Positions 34,222 through 45,801 of a stretch of 64,000 nucleotides of DNA are shown one piece after another (the stretch's first letter is position 1; each line of letters starts with the position of its first letter). The stretch lies in the NCBI GenBank assembly GCA_019828545.1, contig JACVRA010000159.1, positions 1 to 64,000 of the forward strand, given 5' to 3'. Source of the DNA: Paracamarosporium sp. OC-R06-R3 (Eukaryota > Ascomycota > Dothideomycetes > Pleosporales > Didymosphaeriaceae). The translations under genes were made by a program, and so were the position numbers. The notes beneath the pieces were generated by a model. The model saw nothing but the letters and a program-made list of their open reading frames with translations, did not search any database and was not told the DNA's origin.

Positions 34222-35283
34222 CTAGTGGGCCTCGACCACCTTGACCTCGCTACCCTTACGGGCATGTGCGTGTGCTGCTGCGCCCTTGGAGTGATTCTCC
34301 ACCAGAGAACGACCAGCGAGCTTGTCGGCGGTGTCTTCCGTAGTTGCACTGCTAGCCGCAGGCGGGCTTTTCGTGGTGCTGGAGCCGCCACGGTAGATTC
34401 CGCTCTCATTGGTAGACTCGCTGAGAGCCTCGCTGAGGGAACGGGCGCGTTCGCTCTTTGCGGCGACCGACTGAGCCTGAGCTGTCACGCCGCCCTTCTC
34501 GGTGTGGCCATGAGCACGAGCTTCGAGGGAGTGCAGATGGTCAGCTTCCGCCTTGGTCACAGTGCCTTGCTCAATCTTGGGCTCGATCTTAGCGGATTCC
34601 TCCTGGAACTTGGCCTCCAGTTTGGAGTGAGACGTGTTGCTTAGGCCGAGGGCGTGCTGCATCTCTGCGGGCGGCATCAGTAACCGAAGCTGAACTCCAC
34701 AGATACGATAACAAGTCTAAATCCCAAATACCACCCCTATGTTTTGGGCAACACAGGATACTCAAGCTTCTGGAGGATTCAGATGAGCTTACTTTTGACA
34801 ATGTCTTGCGTAGCCTTGAGCAGATCGGCGGTGACGTCGCGAGGATACTTGTCCACGGCGGCGTTCAGATCATTGACAAGAACGTGCTGGGTGTGACCAG
34901 GAACCTGCACCATCGATAGCGGTCCCGACTTCAGATCAGTCTCCTGGAGGTCCTGGGTTGCCACGGCGAGCGACTCAACGGCGGAGATGATTTTGGCAGA
35001 GCGACGGTCGGTGACCTCGACCTGCTCGCTCAGACGACGGGCATCCTCGAGGGTGATGCTCATTGGGTTAGTACGCAACTTTTCGAGGACCTTCAGAAAG
35101 TGTGAGTTTGTATTCGATCCGCTGGGCATGGGGGCCTGGAAGTATAGTTCAGGCTGCAACTCTGTATGAACCAAGTAATAGGTAATCCTCACAAAGAATC
35201 GCTTGGACGGCAAGATGGAAGGTGATACATAAAAAAAGTAAGCAGCTACTTACTGTATTCTTGAGCTCCTCGGTGGAAGACAT
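34222..35283 (-). CDS. SMP/LEA-like domain protein
   Basis: My model has three exons (35283-35254, 35135-34793 and about 34694-34222), giving about 281 residues. It resembles plant seed-maturation (SMP, PF04927) repeats, related to late-embryogenesis-abundant proteins. The clearest unit is near the C-terminus: VTKAEADHLHSLEARAHGHT followed by GGVTAQAQSVAAKSERARS. A second, weaker unit lies upstream (SITLEDARRLSEQVEVTDRR, then SAVESLAVATQDLQ). The protein is hydrophilic, rich in Ala, Glu, Lys and His, and has no signal peptide or membrane segment. A role in desiccation or stress tolerance is inferred from the family. The acceptor of the last intron is uncertain because the obvious CAG is out of frame; a GGAG acceptor 5 nt upstream keeps the frame. 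Confidence 0.78.
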
Positions 35284-37420
35284 TGCGTGGTGTTCGGGAG
35301 TAGTTGGGTGTGGATTGAGAAGCGGTTGACGTGCTGGTTGGGTCCAAGAGAGTGCAGGAGAACGGATTGAGTGGTTGTGTCGTGCGTTCGAAGGCTTTTG
35401 AGAGATTGTTTATGGATAGAGTGACGTCGGTGACTGTGAGAGTGGCAGTTGCTGCAGGTGCAAACGGCAGGCACCTCTCGCCCAGCCGGGGCGTTGGAGA
35501 AAGGAAAGTGCGCGACGGACCTAGAACTGACGTCGAAAGGAACCGCATATTCAACGACTACTTCCAGGGAGAGGCTGCGAGCTGTTCAATAATACGCTTT
35601 CCAAACGCACCGAATTTATGGAAGAGTGTCGCTTGACGCAGAGCCCGTGAAACCTCCTGATGACTGGAAATATTAGAAGCATACTTAGGTAGCATCGCTG
35701 CTCGCACACGTCTGTACTGAAGCTTCACAAGCATATTGTAGACCGCAAACAGGGTACATGATACATGGGGAAGACCAACTAAACATAGACTATGGGATGA
35801 GAAGGTATACTGAGCCAGACTGATGGGCCGCATCATACAGCAAGTATGGAAACTACGTTCGACCAGCTAGGTCAACCAAGAGAGTATTGAGAGACGTTGT
35901 TTACCATAAAGAGAACACGTCTGGTGGATAAACATCAGGGAAGCAAACAGGATCACCTCTGGAGACAATTTAAAGGATCAGCCTAGGAACAGGTTTAGGA
36001 AACTTGTAGCGAGAACAGCCTCGTGCTAATAGCTCTTTCTGTGCAAGTGCAGACATGGCGTGGGGTTGAGCAACAGATCTTCAGATGACATGGCATTGCT
36101 CGCCATTGCTCGCCTCTCATTGCAATACGACGGAAAAATGTAACACCACTGTCGGTATACGTATGAATACGGAGAGACCTGACTGGCTCCACATTACGAG
36201 TCAGTTCACGGAGCGACGTCATTGGGATTTATGCATCCAGTGAGCCAGAAATAATGCTGTCGAGCTGCATCGAGATACAGCCTTTGCTAACAAGTCATGT
36301 ATGCGCGCCGTGAAGCGACTCGGTCGACTCAGCGCAGGTTGGAGGGTGCGGTGGTGTGGTATGATGTGGGAACAGGAGGTCTAGACGCCGTGGATCGATA
36401 CACGTCAGCACAAGAGATGCAATCGATCTGGAGGATTGTGTGGGCCCGTGGACTCGGCGTCGGGAGCTCGACACATCCGTGAGAAGGGTCGTGGAGGAGT
36501 TGTAGATCGCGCAGCTGTGGACCCCCCACGCACGACAGAGGCGCCAAGCCTGATCAGGGGCACGCCGTCGAAAGCAACCCTTGACCGATCGGCCGCTTAC
36601 CGTGCGCCCTGCCGCAAGCCATCGCGCCTCCCGGACCGTTGAAACATGTGCTTGCGATAAGGGTGCGGCGAGAATGCGAGGGGGCGTCGCTGGGGGGCGT
36701 CGTTGGGGGGCATGAGCAGGGCGGTGCGAGCGGCTATCAGTGTGTGCTGGTACAGTGTCGGGCATGCAGTGGTGCAAGCGAGAATTGCGCAAGTATGTGT
36801 GGGCGTCTTGCCAGGGCATTTCGCTGTGGGACCTGCAGCGGTGACGTAGGCCGCGCGAGCGACGGGCGACGACGGGCGACACCGTTTGGCCGACAGCGAA
36901 CCAAACGGAGCCGTGTGCCCTTGTTCCATGCTTGTGCACGCTGCGCGAAATCTTTTTCGAGACGCCTCTCATTCCCAACACCGCGTCGACGGTCCCACAC
37001 AAACGCCAGCATTGACGTCGCGGCACTCTTGCCTGCTGCCGTCGATTTCATTTGCACCGACCCAGTTTTCTTATCGACCGTCAACCCGATCCTGGTTAGA
37101 GAATGAAAATCGTTGATCAGGGCCGCTCGCCCCAGCTTGTGCCATGCCGCCCGTGCCTGCTCATATACCACACACGCTGACCCCGGCCATCTGACCCTTA
37201 TCTCTGGAATTGCTTTCTCGCCGTGTCCACCACTCCGCCTCTCACTCCACCACCTCGCACACTGCCTTTCTGCTTGTAGTCACTCGTTGAACGTATATAT
37301 GAAATCGGTCGTGTCTTAGTCGCTGGCCACGAACCCACGTCATAGCAGCCGGCACTGGGGCAAACACCAACCCGTACCAACAAAAAAGGTCCACGAATAC
37401 GACACACATTCGACGCCAAT
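35284..37420. other. Long divergent intergenic region
   Basis: 2.1 kb between the SMP gene and the divergent mechanosensitive-channel gene. The part from about 36290 to 37120 is GC-rich and has overlapping long open frames on both strands (up to 243 codons), none with a domain. I read it as promoter and long leader sequence. The last 250 bases are pyrimidine-rich, as in other leaders here. Confidence 0.5.
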
Positions 37421-40400
37421 ATGGTCACTCCAGTTGATCGGCCCGAGCCGACGTACGAGATGGATAGCGCAACCCACATACCACCTGCGCCTACTCATCG
37501 ACAGCGGTCTTCAGACGATGATGGCACGTACGTAGGAGAAGAGTTGAGCCAGAAGAATTCGAATCCAAATCCAGGTCCAGGCGCACTACCTGAGCTTCAG
37601 ACCGGAGTACGCAGACCGCGAGCTGGTAGCCATCTGACCGTTGATACCATTCATCTTGCTCCACCAGGGTCGTTGCAGTCTCCTTCGCAAAGCCGGGAGC
37701 AAGCCAGTCGTCTGGACGATGATCTGGCTATGCTTGCAGTTGAGCGCGACGTGTCTAATGCCGAGGGTCTTGAACGAGGACAGTCAACATCTCGCTCTAT
37801 GCGACGAACCCGCTCGCGCAGGGACGAACCCGAGGACGAGTTTGATACGGCTACCAACCCCTTGCATGAGAGAACCGCGCTCTACAAACCGCCCGAGAAC
37901 CCATCTACTAGTGTGTCTCGATTCTTCAAGAAAGTCCACAACTCGAGCTGGCTGGTTCGATATTTCACATACATTACTCCCTTGGTCCTGCTCATCCTCA
38001 TCCCATTGTTACTGGGAGCACTGCGCTTCAAGGATGCGTCCGTCGGCGGTGTCAAGTTGGTGTGGTTCTGTATCTGGCTCATGATTGTGTGGTTGAGTAA
38101 GTCTACCTCAAATGTATAGCGACCCAGTCACTGACAACAAACTACAGCGCTCTGGGCTGGCAGACTGTTGGCCAAATGCCTCCCCTGGCCTATTGGCCTA
38201 GTCTCAAGTCTCTTCACCAACAACAGCAAGAAATGGCGAGACATGGGCAAACAGCTTGAACTCCCCGCGACACTCTTTTTCTGGTTTCTAGCCATCGAGA
38301 TATCGTTTCTCCCCACAATGAAACACCATCATACGAATGGAAATTCCACTACAAAGCACTGGGAATCGATTCTGAACAAGATCTTGATCACTCTTCTTGT
38401 CGGGATGACGCTCAACTTTGTCGAAAAGATTATCATCCAGCTCATTGCCATCAGCTTCCATCTACGCACATACGCAGACAGGATTGAGCTGAACAAATTC
38501 CAGATCGGCAGCTTGGCAAAGCTTTACAAGTATTCGAAAGAGAAGATCGCTATGGAGGACTCCGAATTTGAAGCAAAGGACGGGCTGCCATCTGGTGCTC
38601 GCACGCCAGGTCAGTACATCAAGGAGGCGCAGAAGAACACCAAGGAAGCCTTCAACAAGTTTGGAGACATCGCCGGAAAGGTTGCCGGAGATTTCACTGG
38701 CCGTGAAGTCGCTGGTAGTGGTCACCCGAATCAGGTTGTCCTGATGCTTCTCGGTAGCACGGGCGGCAGCCAAATTCTGGCGCGACGATTGTATCGAACC
38801 TTTGCACGTCCGGAAACGGAGACCGTACACCCCGATGACTTGAAGAATGCCTTCGAAAACAACGACGAAGCGGACGCAGCATTCTCCATGTTCGACAAGG
38901 ACATGAACGGCGATATCTCCATGGAGGAATTGGAGGCAGTCTGCGTCGAAATTGGCCGTGAGCGCAAATCCATCACTGCATCGCTGAAGGACTTGGATTC
39001 TGTCGTTGGCAAGCTCGACGATGTGTTCCTGTTCATCGTTGTCGTCATCACCATTCTAGTCTTCATCTCGCTCATTTCTACTTCTGCAGCAGGTGTTCTC
39101 ACATCTGCTGGTTCTACGGTCCTTGCGCTCTCTTGGCTCTTCTCGGCCACTGCGCAGGAGTTCCTGCAGTCCGTCATCTTCGTCTTCGTCAAGCATCCTT
39201 TCGATGTTGGAGACCGCGTTACCATCTATGGCAACACTGGTGCGCTGGGTCTTGGCGATGATTACTTTGTGAAAGAGATCGCCTTGCTTTACACCGAATT
39301 CAAGAAGATGGAAGGCCACGTCGTCCAGGCACCCAACAGCTATCTGAACGGGCTATTCATTCTCAACCAGCGTCGTTCCGGTGCTCTTGCGGAAGCCGTT
39401 CCCGTCGTTATCAAATTTGGCACCACTCTTGAACAGATTGATGCTCTTCGCCGACAACTGCTGGAATTTGTAACTGCCGAGAAGCGAGAGTACGGTTCCA
39501 ACATCCTCACGGAATTGAGGCAAGTCACTGAAGTTCACTCGCTTACGCTTAATGTCGTCTTCTTCTACAAGTCCAACTGGCAGAACGAGTTGCTCCGTCT
39601 CCAGCGCCGCAACAAGTTCATTTGTTGCTTGATGGTATCGATGCAAGAATGCGGAATTGAAGGACCGCGCATGCGCTTCCCTGGTCAAAAGGAGTCCTTC
39701 CCTCTGTACATGCAGAACCTTCCTCACCAGCCTACACCTGGTGTTGGGCACAACGGCAATCCGGACAACCCGGGAGGCATGCTCCACCAGCAACCCCAAG
39801 ATGATCCTATCGTGGCTCCGCCGGCTGGTGAGACTGACGCGATGTCTGACGCGAATGGAAGCGTTCCTGGTCGACATCAATCTATTCTTCGTACGGGTGG
39901 GCGCGCTCGCGGTGAGTCGATGGCAGCAATGGGCCGCCGCGTTGACTTTTCGCTCGGTATGAAGGATGTTAGCTTCAGCGAAATTCCCGGCGATGTCTTC
40001 GAAGACAGGGAAAACATGGCTCGGGATAGAGCCACCGTGGTCAGAGTCACGTCGCCTTCTCGCCATTCACAAGACCGCCGCACATCCAACGATGTTGCAC
40101 GTTCCACCTCGATCTCCTCTCGTCCAAGCCACCAGTTTGGTCGTCTCCAGCGCGTAAACACGGATAGTTCTCAAGCACGCGAGCGAAGCAACCATAGGAA
40201 CCGATTCTTCAGCCGCAATCGCCATCACGGCCCTGACGAGGAGGCTGGCATGGCCGATATCCCTGAGGGCTACGATTCTAATGATAGCAAAGAGAAGCTC
40301 GATCCGCGCTCCGGCCTCGTTAGTCCGCGAGCGGTGAGAACGAGTGCGGAGGAGGCGCGTCCGACACATAGCTCTGGTGCCCTTCCCCATACGGACAACA

Positions 40401-40468
40401 TCGATCATGCGTTCCACGCACCAGCCCGCTCTCAAACGGATAACTTCGAGATGAGGCGATTCCACTGA
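37421..40468 (+). CDS. EF-hand MscS-type mechanosensitive channel (Msy1/Msy2-like)
   Basis: Two exons (37421-38096 and 38148-40468) give 998 residues. The N-terminal 160 residues are disordered. Four membrane segments follow (starting about 187, 211, 260 and 308). An EF-hand at about 472 ([12 protein letters not shown]) precedes the last membrane helices ([18 protein letters not shown] and a Gly/Ala/Ser-rich pore helix). The MscS beta-domain begins near 560 ([20 protein letters not shown]). This is the layout of fission-yeast Msy1/Msy2, ER channels that release calcium and limit swelling under hypo-osmotic shock. A long disordered C-terminal tail with many Ser/Arg residues (from about 720) is typical. 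Calcium binding by the EF-hand is expected, as the loop keeps its acidic positions. Confidence 0.93.
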
Positions 40469-41245
40469 TTTAGAAAATTTTCCTTTTTTTCCTTTGTCAC
40501 CTGATTGTATGATTTATAGCGGAGAGCAGCACTTAGAGAAAAGCGTCTGAGCATGGCGGAGAGTTTGTTTTGGCGTTGAGTCCCGGTGCCGAGTAGGTAT
40601 CGGGCTACGAATTTTCCTTCGGCATAATTTGCATAATTGGTGGATTCAGCATAGACTGGCCCATTGGCCACCACAGATTGAGCATCAAATTCAGCACGAG
40701 ATTTCCAACTCTACACAGTGTATTCGAATCGTGAGGTGCAGTCAGGGATAGATGTCGAGATTATAGGAGTGAATGTTATGGTTACTCAGATGTGAGCGCT
40801 TATGCCTAGTGTACATTGGGAGTTCTGAAAGTACCGCGACTGATTGTAGAGCTTCCAACTGGTACATCGACCAAGTCCCCCAATGTGTCTACACACTCAG
40901 CCGAAGCCTGAAGCTGGCATGTCAACGGTCTTGAGGCTAGCTATGCATTGACGCGTACGGATCGCGTCAAACGCCTCCTAGTCTGCCATGCAGACGGCGG
41001 GTGCAACAGCGGGCGGCGGTTAAAAGACAGTTGCAGGTGGCCGTCCAATCACGCGTTGAACCCCTGCCCGCGGTGGTCTTTGCGTCCCACTAGGTCGTAA
41101 ACAACACTCTTGCCCCGCTAAACCCACAAGACACGCCGCTCACCGCTCCATCGCATAACGGCAGTACTCGACAACACCCCCGGTCAACGCCCCTTCAACC
41201 TTTTCTTCCTCAGTCTGTTTGATACAGCGCTGAAGAATACTCAAC
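40469..41245. other. Intergenic region upstream of alpha-tubulin
   Basis: About 780 bases. The last 200 bases contain a GC-rich then C-rich leader before the tubulin ATG. No gene or repeat was seen. Confidence 0.5.
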
Positions 41246-42973
41246 ATGCGAGGAGAGGTACGTAAACCAGCCTGCGAAGCCCATTGTTTACGTGCGACGA
41301 TCAAATGAGGGGCCCGTCCCCTGGCTGCCTCGGGACCCATTTCGAGTATTGTGCGCGAGCAATTGGGCCAATTCGCGCTCGATGTCAACTGCTCCGTCGA
41401 GACGTTGCTAATCACATCTTTTCTGCAGATCTGCCACCTTCACATCGGTCAAGCTGGTGTCCAGCTCGGTAACAGTGCCTGGGAACTGTAGGCCCTCCAT
41501 ACGCCACCGTATGCGACTCGAATCGACTGACCGGATCCCAGGTACCTGCTGGAGCACGGCTTGAAGGCCGACGGCCGTCCCGACCCTGATGCGAAGGACG
41601 TTGCCGAGGGTGGCTCTTACGAGACCTTCTTCACCGAGACAGGAAGCGGAAAGTATGTGCCGCGCTCCATCTTCGTCGACTTGGACCCGTCCCCGATCGA
41701 TGAGATCCGATCCGGCGACTATCGCCAGCTTTTCCACCCTGAGCTTTTAGTGAGCGGCAAGGAAGATGCTGCCAACAACTATGCCCGCGGTCACTACACC
41801 ATTGGCAAGGAAATGGTCGACAGCGTCATCGAGCGCATTCGTCGCGTCGCTGGTAGGACTTGATCTGGCATATAACATGCAAAAGCAAGTCGCTAATCTC
41901 GCTAGACAACTGCTCGTCTCTTCAGGGCTTCCTCATCTTCCACTCGTTTGGCGGCGGAACCGGATCTGGATTCGGTGCCCTCCTTCTTGAGCGTCTCTCC
42001 ACCGACTACGGCAAGAAGTGCAAGCTCGAGTTCTCCGTATACCCTGCCCCCCGCGTCTCGACTTCCGTCGTAGAGCCCTACAATGCTGTCCTGTCCACCC
42101 ACAGCACCATTGAGAACTCCGACTGCACTTTCCTTGTTGACAACGAGGCCGTGTACGACATCTGCCGTCGCAACTTGGACATTGAGCGCCCCAACTACGA
42201 GCACCTCAACCGTCTGATTGCTCAGGTCGTCAGCTCCATCACCTCGAGCTTGCGATTCGATGGTGCGCTCAACGTTGATCTCAACGAGTTCCAGACCAAC
42301 TTGGTCCCTTACCCGCGTATCCACTACCCGCTCATCAGCTACGCCCCTGTTGTCTCGGCTAAGAAGAGCTCTCACGAGAGCTTCAAGGTCTCCGATTTGA
42401 CCTTCCAGTGTATGTTCTCTAGAAGCGTGCTACATTCATGACTGACATGGCTAGGCTTCGAGCCCAACAACCAGATGGTTGTCTGCGACCCGCGCAACGG
42501 CAAGTACATGGCTGTCGCGCTCCTATACCGTGGAGACATCGTTCCTCGGGACTGCACGGTAGCCGCCGCAAACCTCAAGGCCAAGTCATCCTTCAACCTT
42601 GTCGAATGGTGCCCGACTGGTTTCAAGCTCGGTATCAACTACACCAAGTGAGTACCAGGACCGTCGTTGAATCTACGCCACCTGCTGACCCATATGTAGG
42701 CCCATCAGCCCTCCTGGAAGCGAGCTCGCCGCCGTTGACCGCAGCGTTTCCATGCTCAGCAACACCACCGCCATCGCCGAGGCTTGGTCTCGCCTGGATC
42801 ACAAGTTCGACCTCATGTACTCCAAGCGCGCATTCGTCCACTGGTATGTGGGTGAGGGTATGGAGGAAGGCGAGTTCTCCGAGGCTCGTGAGGATTTGGC
42901 GGCACTGGAGAAGGACTACGAGGAGGTCGCCAGCGACTCTCTGGACGAGGGCGTTGATGATGGCGAGTACTAG
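41246..42973 (+). CDS. tubA: Alpha-tubulin
   Basis: Six exons (41246-41257, 41429-41487, 41542-41852, 41906-42409, 42455-42647, 42700-42973) give 450 residues, the normal length. The first exon holds only MRGE, as in many fungal alpha-tubulins, and the 171-nt first intron is longer than the others. The GTP-binding glycine loop [12 protein letters not shown] is at residue 142, and the Glu expected in alpha-tubulin for catalysis on beta-tubulin lies in the later helix ([19 protein letters not shown] region). The tail [12 protein letters not shown] ends in Tyr, so it could be detyrosinated. With beta-tubulin it forms microtubules. An Arg after the initiator Met (MRGE rather than MREC) matches fungal proteins. 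The gene looks intact. Confidence 0.98.
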
Positions 42974-43263
42974 GCAATATACCCTTTGCGGCAGCAGCAC
43001 ATGGCTTGCACGGCTTCACGAGCATGAAATTGGTCGTCGGGTTTCTGTAAATTTGGCTTAGGCTTGTGTAGGCTCAGACGTCAATATAAGCGTCAATCGT
43101 TCCACAAGAGTGATCCATCGTTTTCGCAGTGATGATCAGTACGCTTTGTCCAGACTAATGACGCCGACGCATCCCAGACCGCACAGACCATGTCACCGCA
43201 TCATGGCACCAGCTTTCCCCGCAATTCACGCACCACATTCTTTGCACACCCAACACCAGAAAA

Positions 43264-44856
43264 ATGTTCAGTCTCCCATCGTTCAAACTCCCCTCCTTCC
43301 TCACCTCAGACGGCAAAGCCTACCCCTCCATCGACGTCCCCGCGCTCCCCACCCACGACGTCGAAACCTCGGCCGAAAAGCGCCCGCGCACGCTCAAGCA
43401 CCTCCTCAAAGCGAACCACGCGAACCACGCCATCATATACCACAACCTGCGCTTCCACAACCATGCGCCTCACGTGAGCGTTTTCCCCTTCCCTCTCCGG
43501 AGGAGGACTGCAAACTCCCCGGGGAAAGCAATTGCAATTGCAACCGTGTGAGCTCGGATGCTAAGCAAGAGGTGTAGATTTTGGGCTCGGCGTTTATACT
43601 GGGGGGTACCAGGGAGCATTTGAATGCTATTTATGAGAGGGAGGCCGAGGAGTTGGAGCCCTGGCGGGATGCGCCTGGGGAGGTTTCGAAGGAGGATTGG
43701 AGGGAGTTTTTGGGGAAGAGAGAGTATGTGTTTCGTGTATGCGTGAATTGGGGTGTTGAGGGTGGAGTGGAGTGTGGTGGTGGGCTTAGACTTGGACTTG
43801 GGGATGGTTGTGCTGACGTATTGATTCCAGGTACCAGCGCGCGTTTGTGGACTTCTTTGAGGATCAATTGGTCGCGAAGAGGTATGATTGGAAGGCGCTG
43901 TTGGAAGAGTATATGTTTGGGGGGAAGGAGCCGTTGGTTAATGGGTTGATTTCGGGACGTGAGTAGTGGGAGGGAAGGGGAGGGGGTAAGTACAGTGCTG
44001 ACGGGGTGTAGTTGCGCATCCGCTCATTCATTTGGGATATGCGTATGAGCTTCATTCGAGGACGGTGGCGATCGAGGCGTTGGCGCATGCGGCGTGCTTC
44101 TACGGCGGCCTTCACAAGTACATCGATGAGCCGAAGTATTCGCGGCCGAGTCCGATACAATCGACGTCTTTGCTGGACATTTTGGAGAAGGTTAGGAAGG
44201 ATAAGAGGTTTGATGGGCTGTATGAGAAGCGCAGCGGGGATATAACGAAGGTGCTGGGGGAGCGGGAGGATGCGTTTCTGGAATACTGGAACGCGTGGGA
44301 CCTCCCGGAGCCAAAGAAGCAGTTTGAGGAGTCGCAGCAGACGGCGGTCGCGATACTGGTCGGCACCGAGGCGGCAGAGGACTCGAGGTTCGACTTCTTC
44401 TTCGTCCACCTGCTGACGTCGTCTCATGCCGTGCGACTGCTTCTCCCGCTCATCCCAGCCAAGTTCCACATCAGCCTGGTCCGGCAATGGTGGCTGTTCA
44501 CGCTCGCCGTGTACATTGCGCAGACGCGGCCGGAGATCAAGCTTGACAGGATCAACGAGTACGACTTGCAAGGCAGGGACTGGAAATTCGTGGCAGACAA
44601 GGCACTACAGTCGACTCACTCGCTAGACGCGCATTTCGTGAAGGGTAAGATTCCAAGGCGCGGTGTGGTGTGGTGTGCAGGGTGAGGACTAACGGTAGCA
44701 GCGCTGCGATCGACACAGGTTGCGTCAGAGACGTGGGGCGACGAGAAGCAGTTCTACCTCAAGGCTGCGGTGCAATTTGCAGACGAGTTTGAGCACTGGG
44801 GGGGATTCGAGACGACTGCGAATGACGTCGCGAGTGCGTATCCCGAGTTTGAGTAG
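43264..44856 (+). CDS. Questin-oxidase-like protein (DUF4243)
   Basis: Five exons (43264-43473, 43578-43723, 43831-43958, 44012-44644, 44702-44856) give 423 residues. The sequence follows the questin-oxidase family (PF14027): LLKANHANHAIIYHNLRFHN near residue 50, HAPHILGSAFILGGTREHL across the first intron, and a His-rich core, LAHPLIHLGYAYELHSRTVA, near residue 165. Known members catalyse Baeyer-Villiger-type ring opening of anthraquinones in geodin or aflatoxin-type pathways, but many genomes have family members outside such clusters. Here the neighbours are alpha-tubulin and erdS, so there is no support for a metabolite cluster and the substrate is unknown. The second exon and third intron differ in base composition from flanking genes (G-rich on the plus strand). 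Confidence 0.85.
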
Positions 44857-45801
44857 ATGGTCTTGGGGGGTAGAACGAGAACAGGGCAAATTGTAGGAAT
44901 GACGAGTGTACGCTGGGCAGCGTGTGTCAGGTCGAGTAGGTTGGGTCGTGTTGGAGGCTCTAGAGTGGCCGAGGCGTATTAAATTGGGACTTAAGGGGAG
45001 GGTTTGGGCAGTGATCAGTGGTGTTGGATGCTTGGGCATGGTAAACATGTGGCACAGCACGGACTGCGGGCAGTATCAAGGAATAGGCTGCGGTCATCAT
45101 GGCAAAGTAGGGATGCGGAAACTCGCTATTCCGTGGTCGCCGACATGTGCATGTGCACTGTGGGGGCTCGCTCGCGCCGGCGACGAGCTTGGGAAAGCTT
45201 CTCAGGGCTTGGGCGCCCGTTTCGCCGTCTCTCGCGTGCTGGCCGTCCGCCTGTACCGAGAGTCTTGCTCGAACGGGACGTAGATGCATGTGTCAGCAGC
45301 ATGCCTCTGAGTAAACCGCCACAAAGCCCGCCCGAGCACGCACGCCGCCCGCAGTCGGAGACGGCCAGCACCAAGGCAAAAAGGGTCCTGCCCCCGCGCT
45401 GTGGACGTTGGACCTGCACCGCAATTGTCGTCTTTGTCCGCCGTGAATTGAACATCTTCGCTGGGCCTCGCCTGACGTCGCCCTGACGTACCCAAGTATC
45501 CCGCCAGCTTCCATTCCGCATCGGTTCCGGCCAGGCCAGCACGCGAAGAGCAAGCCTTTCGTCATTAAACACGCCCGTGTGGCCCGCCGGAAATCAAGCC
45601 ACTGCAACAAGCGCCCGCGTTATTACATGCCCTGGATCAAAACTCCCCTCCCACCCCGTCTTCCTTGTCTAGTCCTCTCCATTCTGCGCATTCCGCGAGG
45701 CCGCTTCCTGCCCCACCACGGCCGCAATTGCGCACCGCCAGCTGAAATCAAGGCAGACCCCCACCTTGGAAGCTGCCGGAGCGCGCCGCCCTGAATCCAA
45801 C
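44857..45801. other. Intergenic region upstream of erdS
   Basis: About 945 bases with no supported gene. The open frames on both strands between 45000 and 45600 have no domain. The last 200 bases are C-rich and probably include the promoter and leader of erdS. Confidence 0.5.

Noticed and set aside
36295..37026. 243-codon minus-strand frame in the GC-rich promoter region
   Set aside because: Arg/His/Ser/Pro-rich composition, no domain, and mirrored by frames on the other strand.
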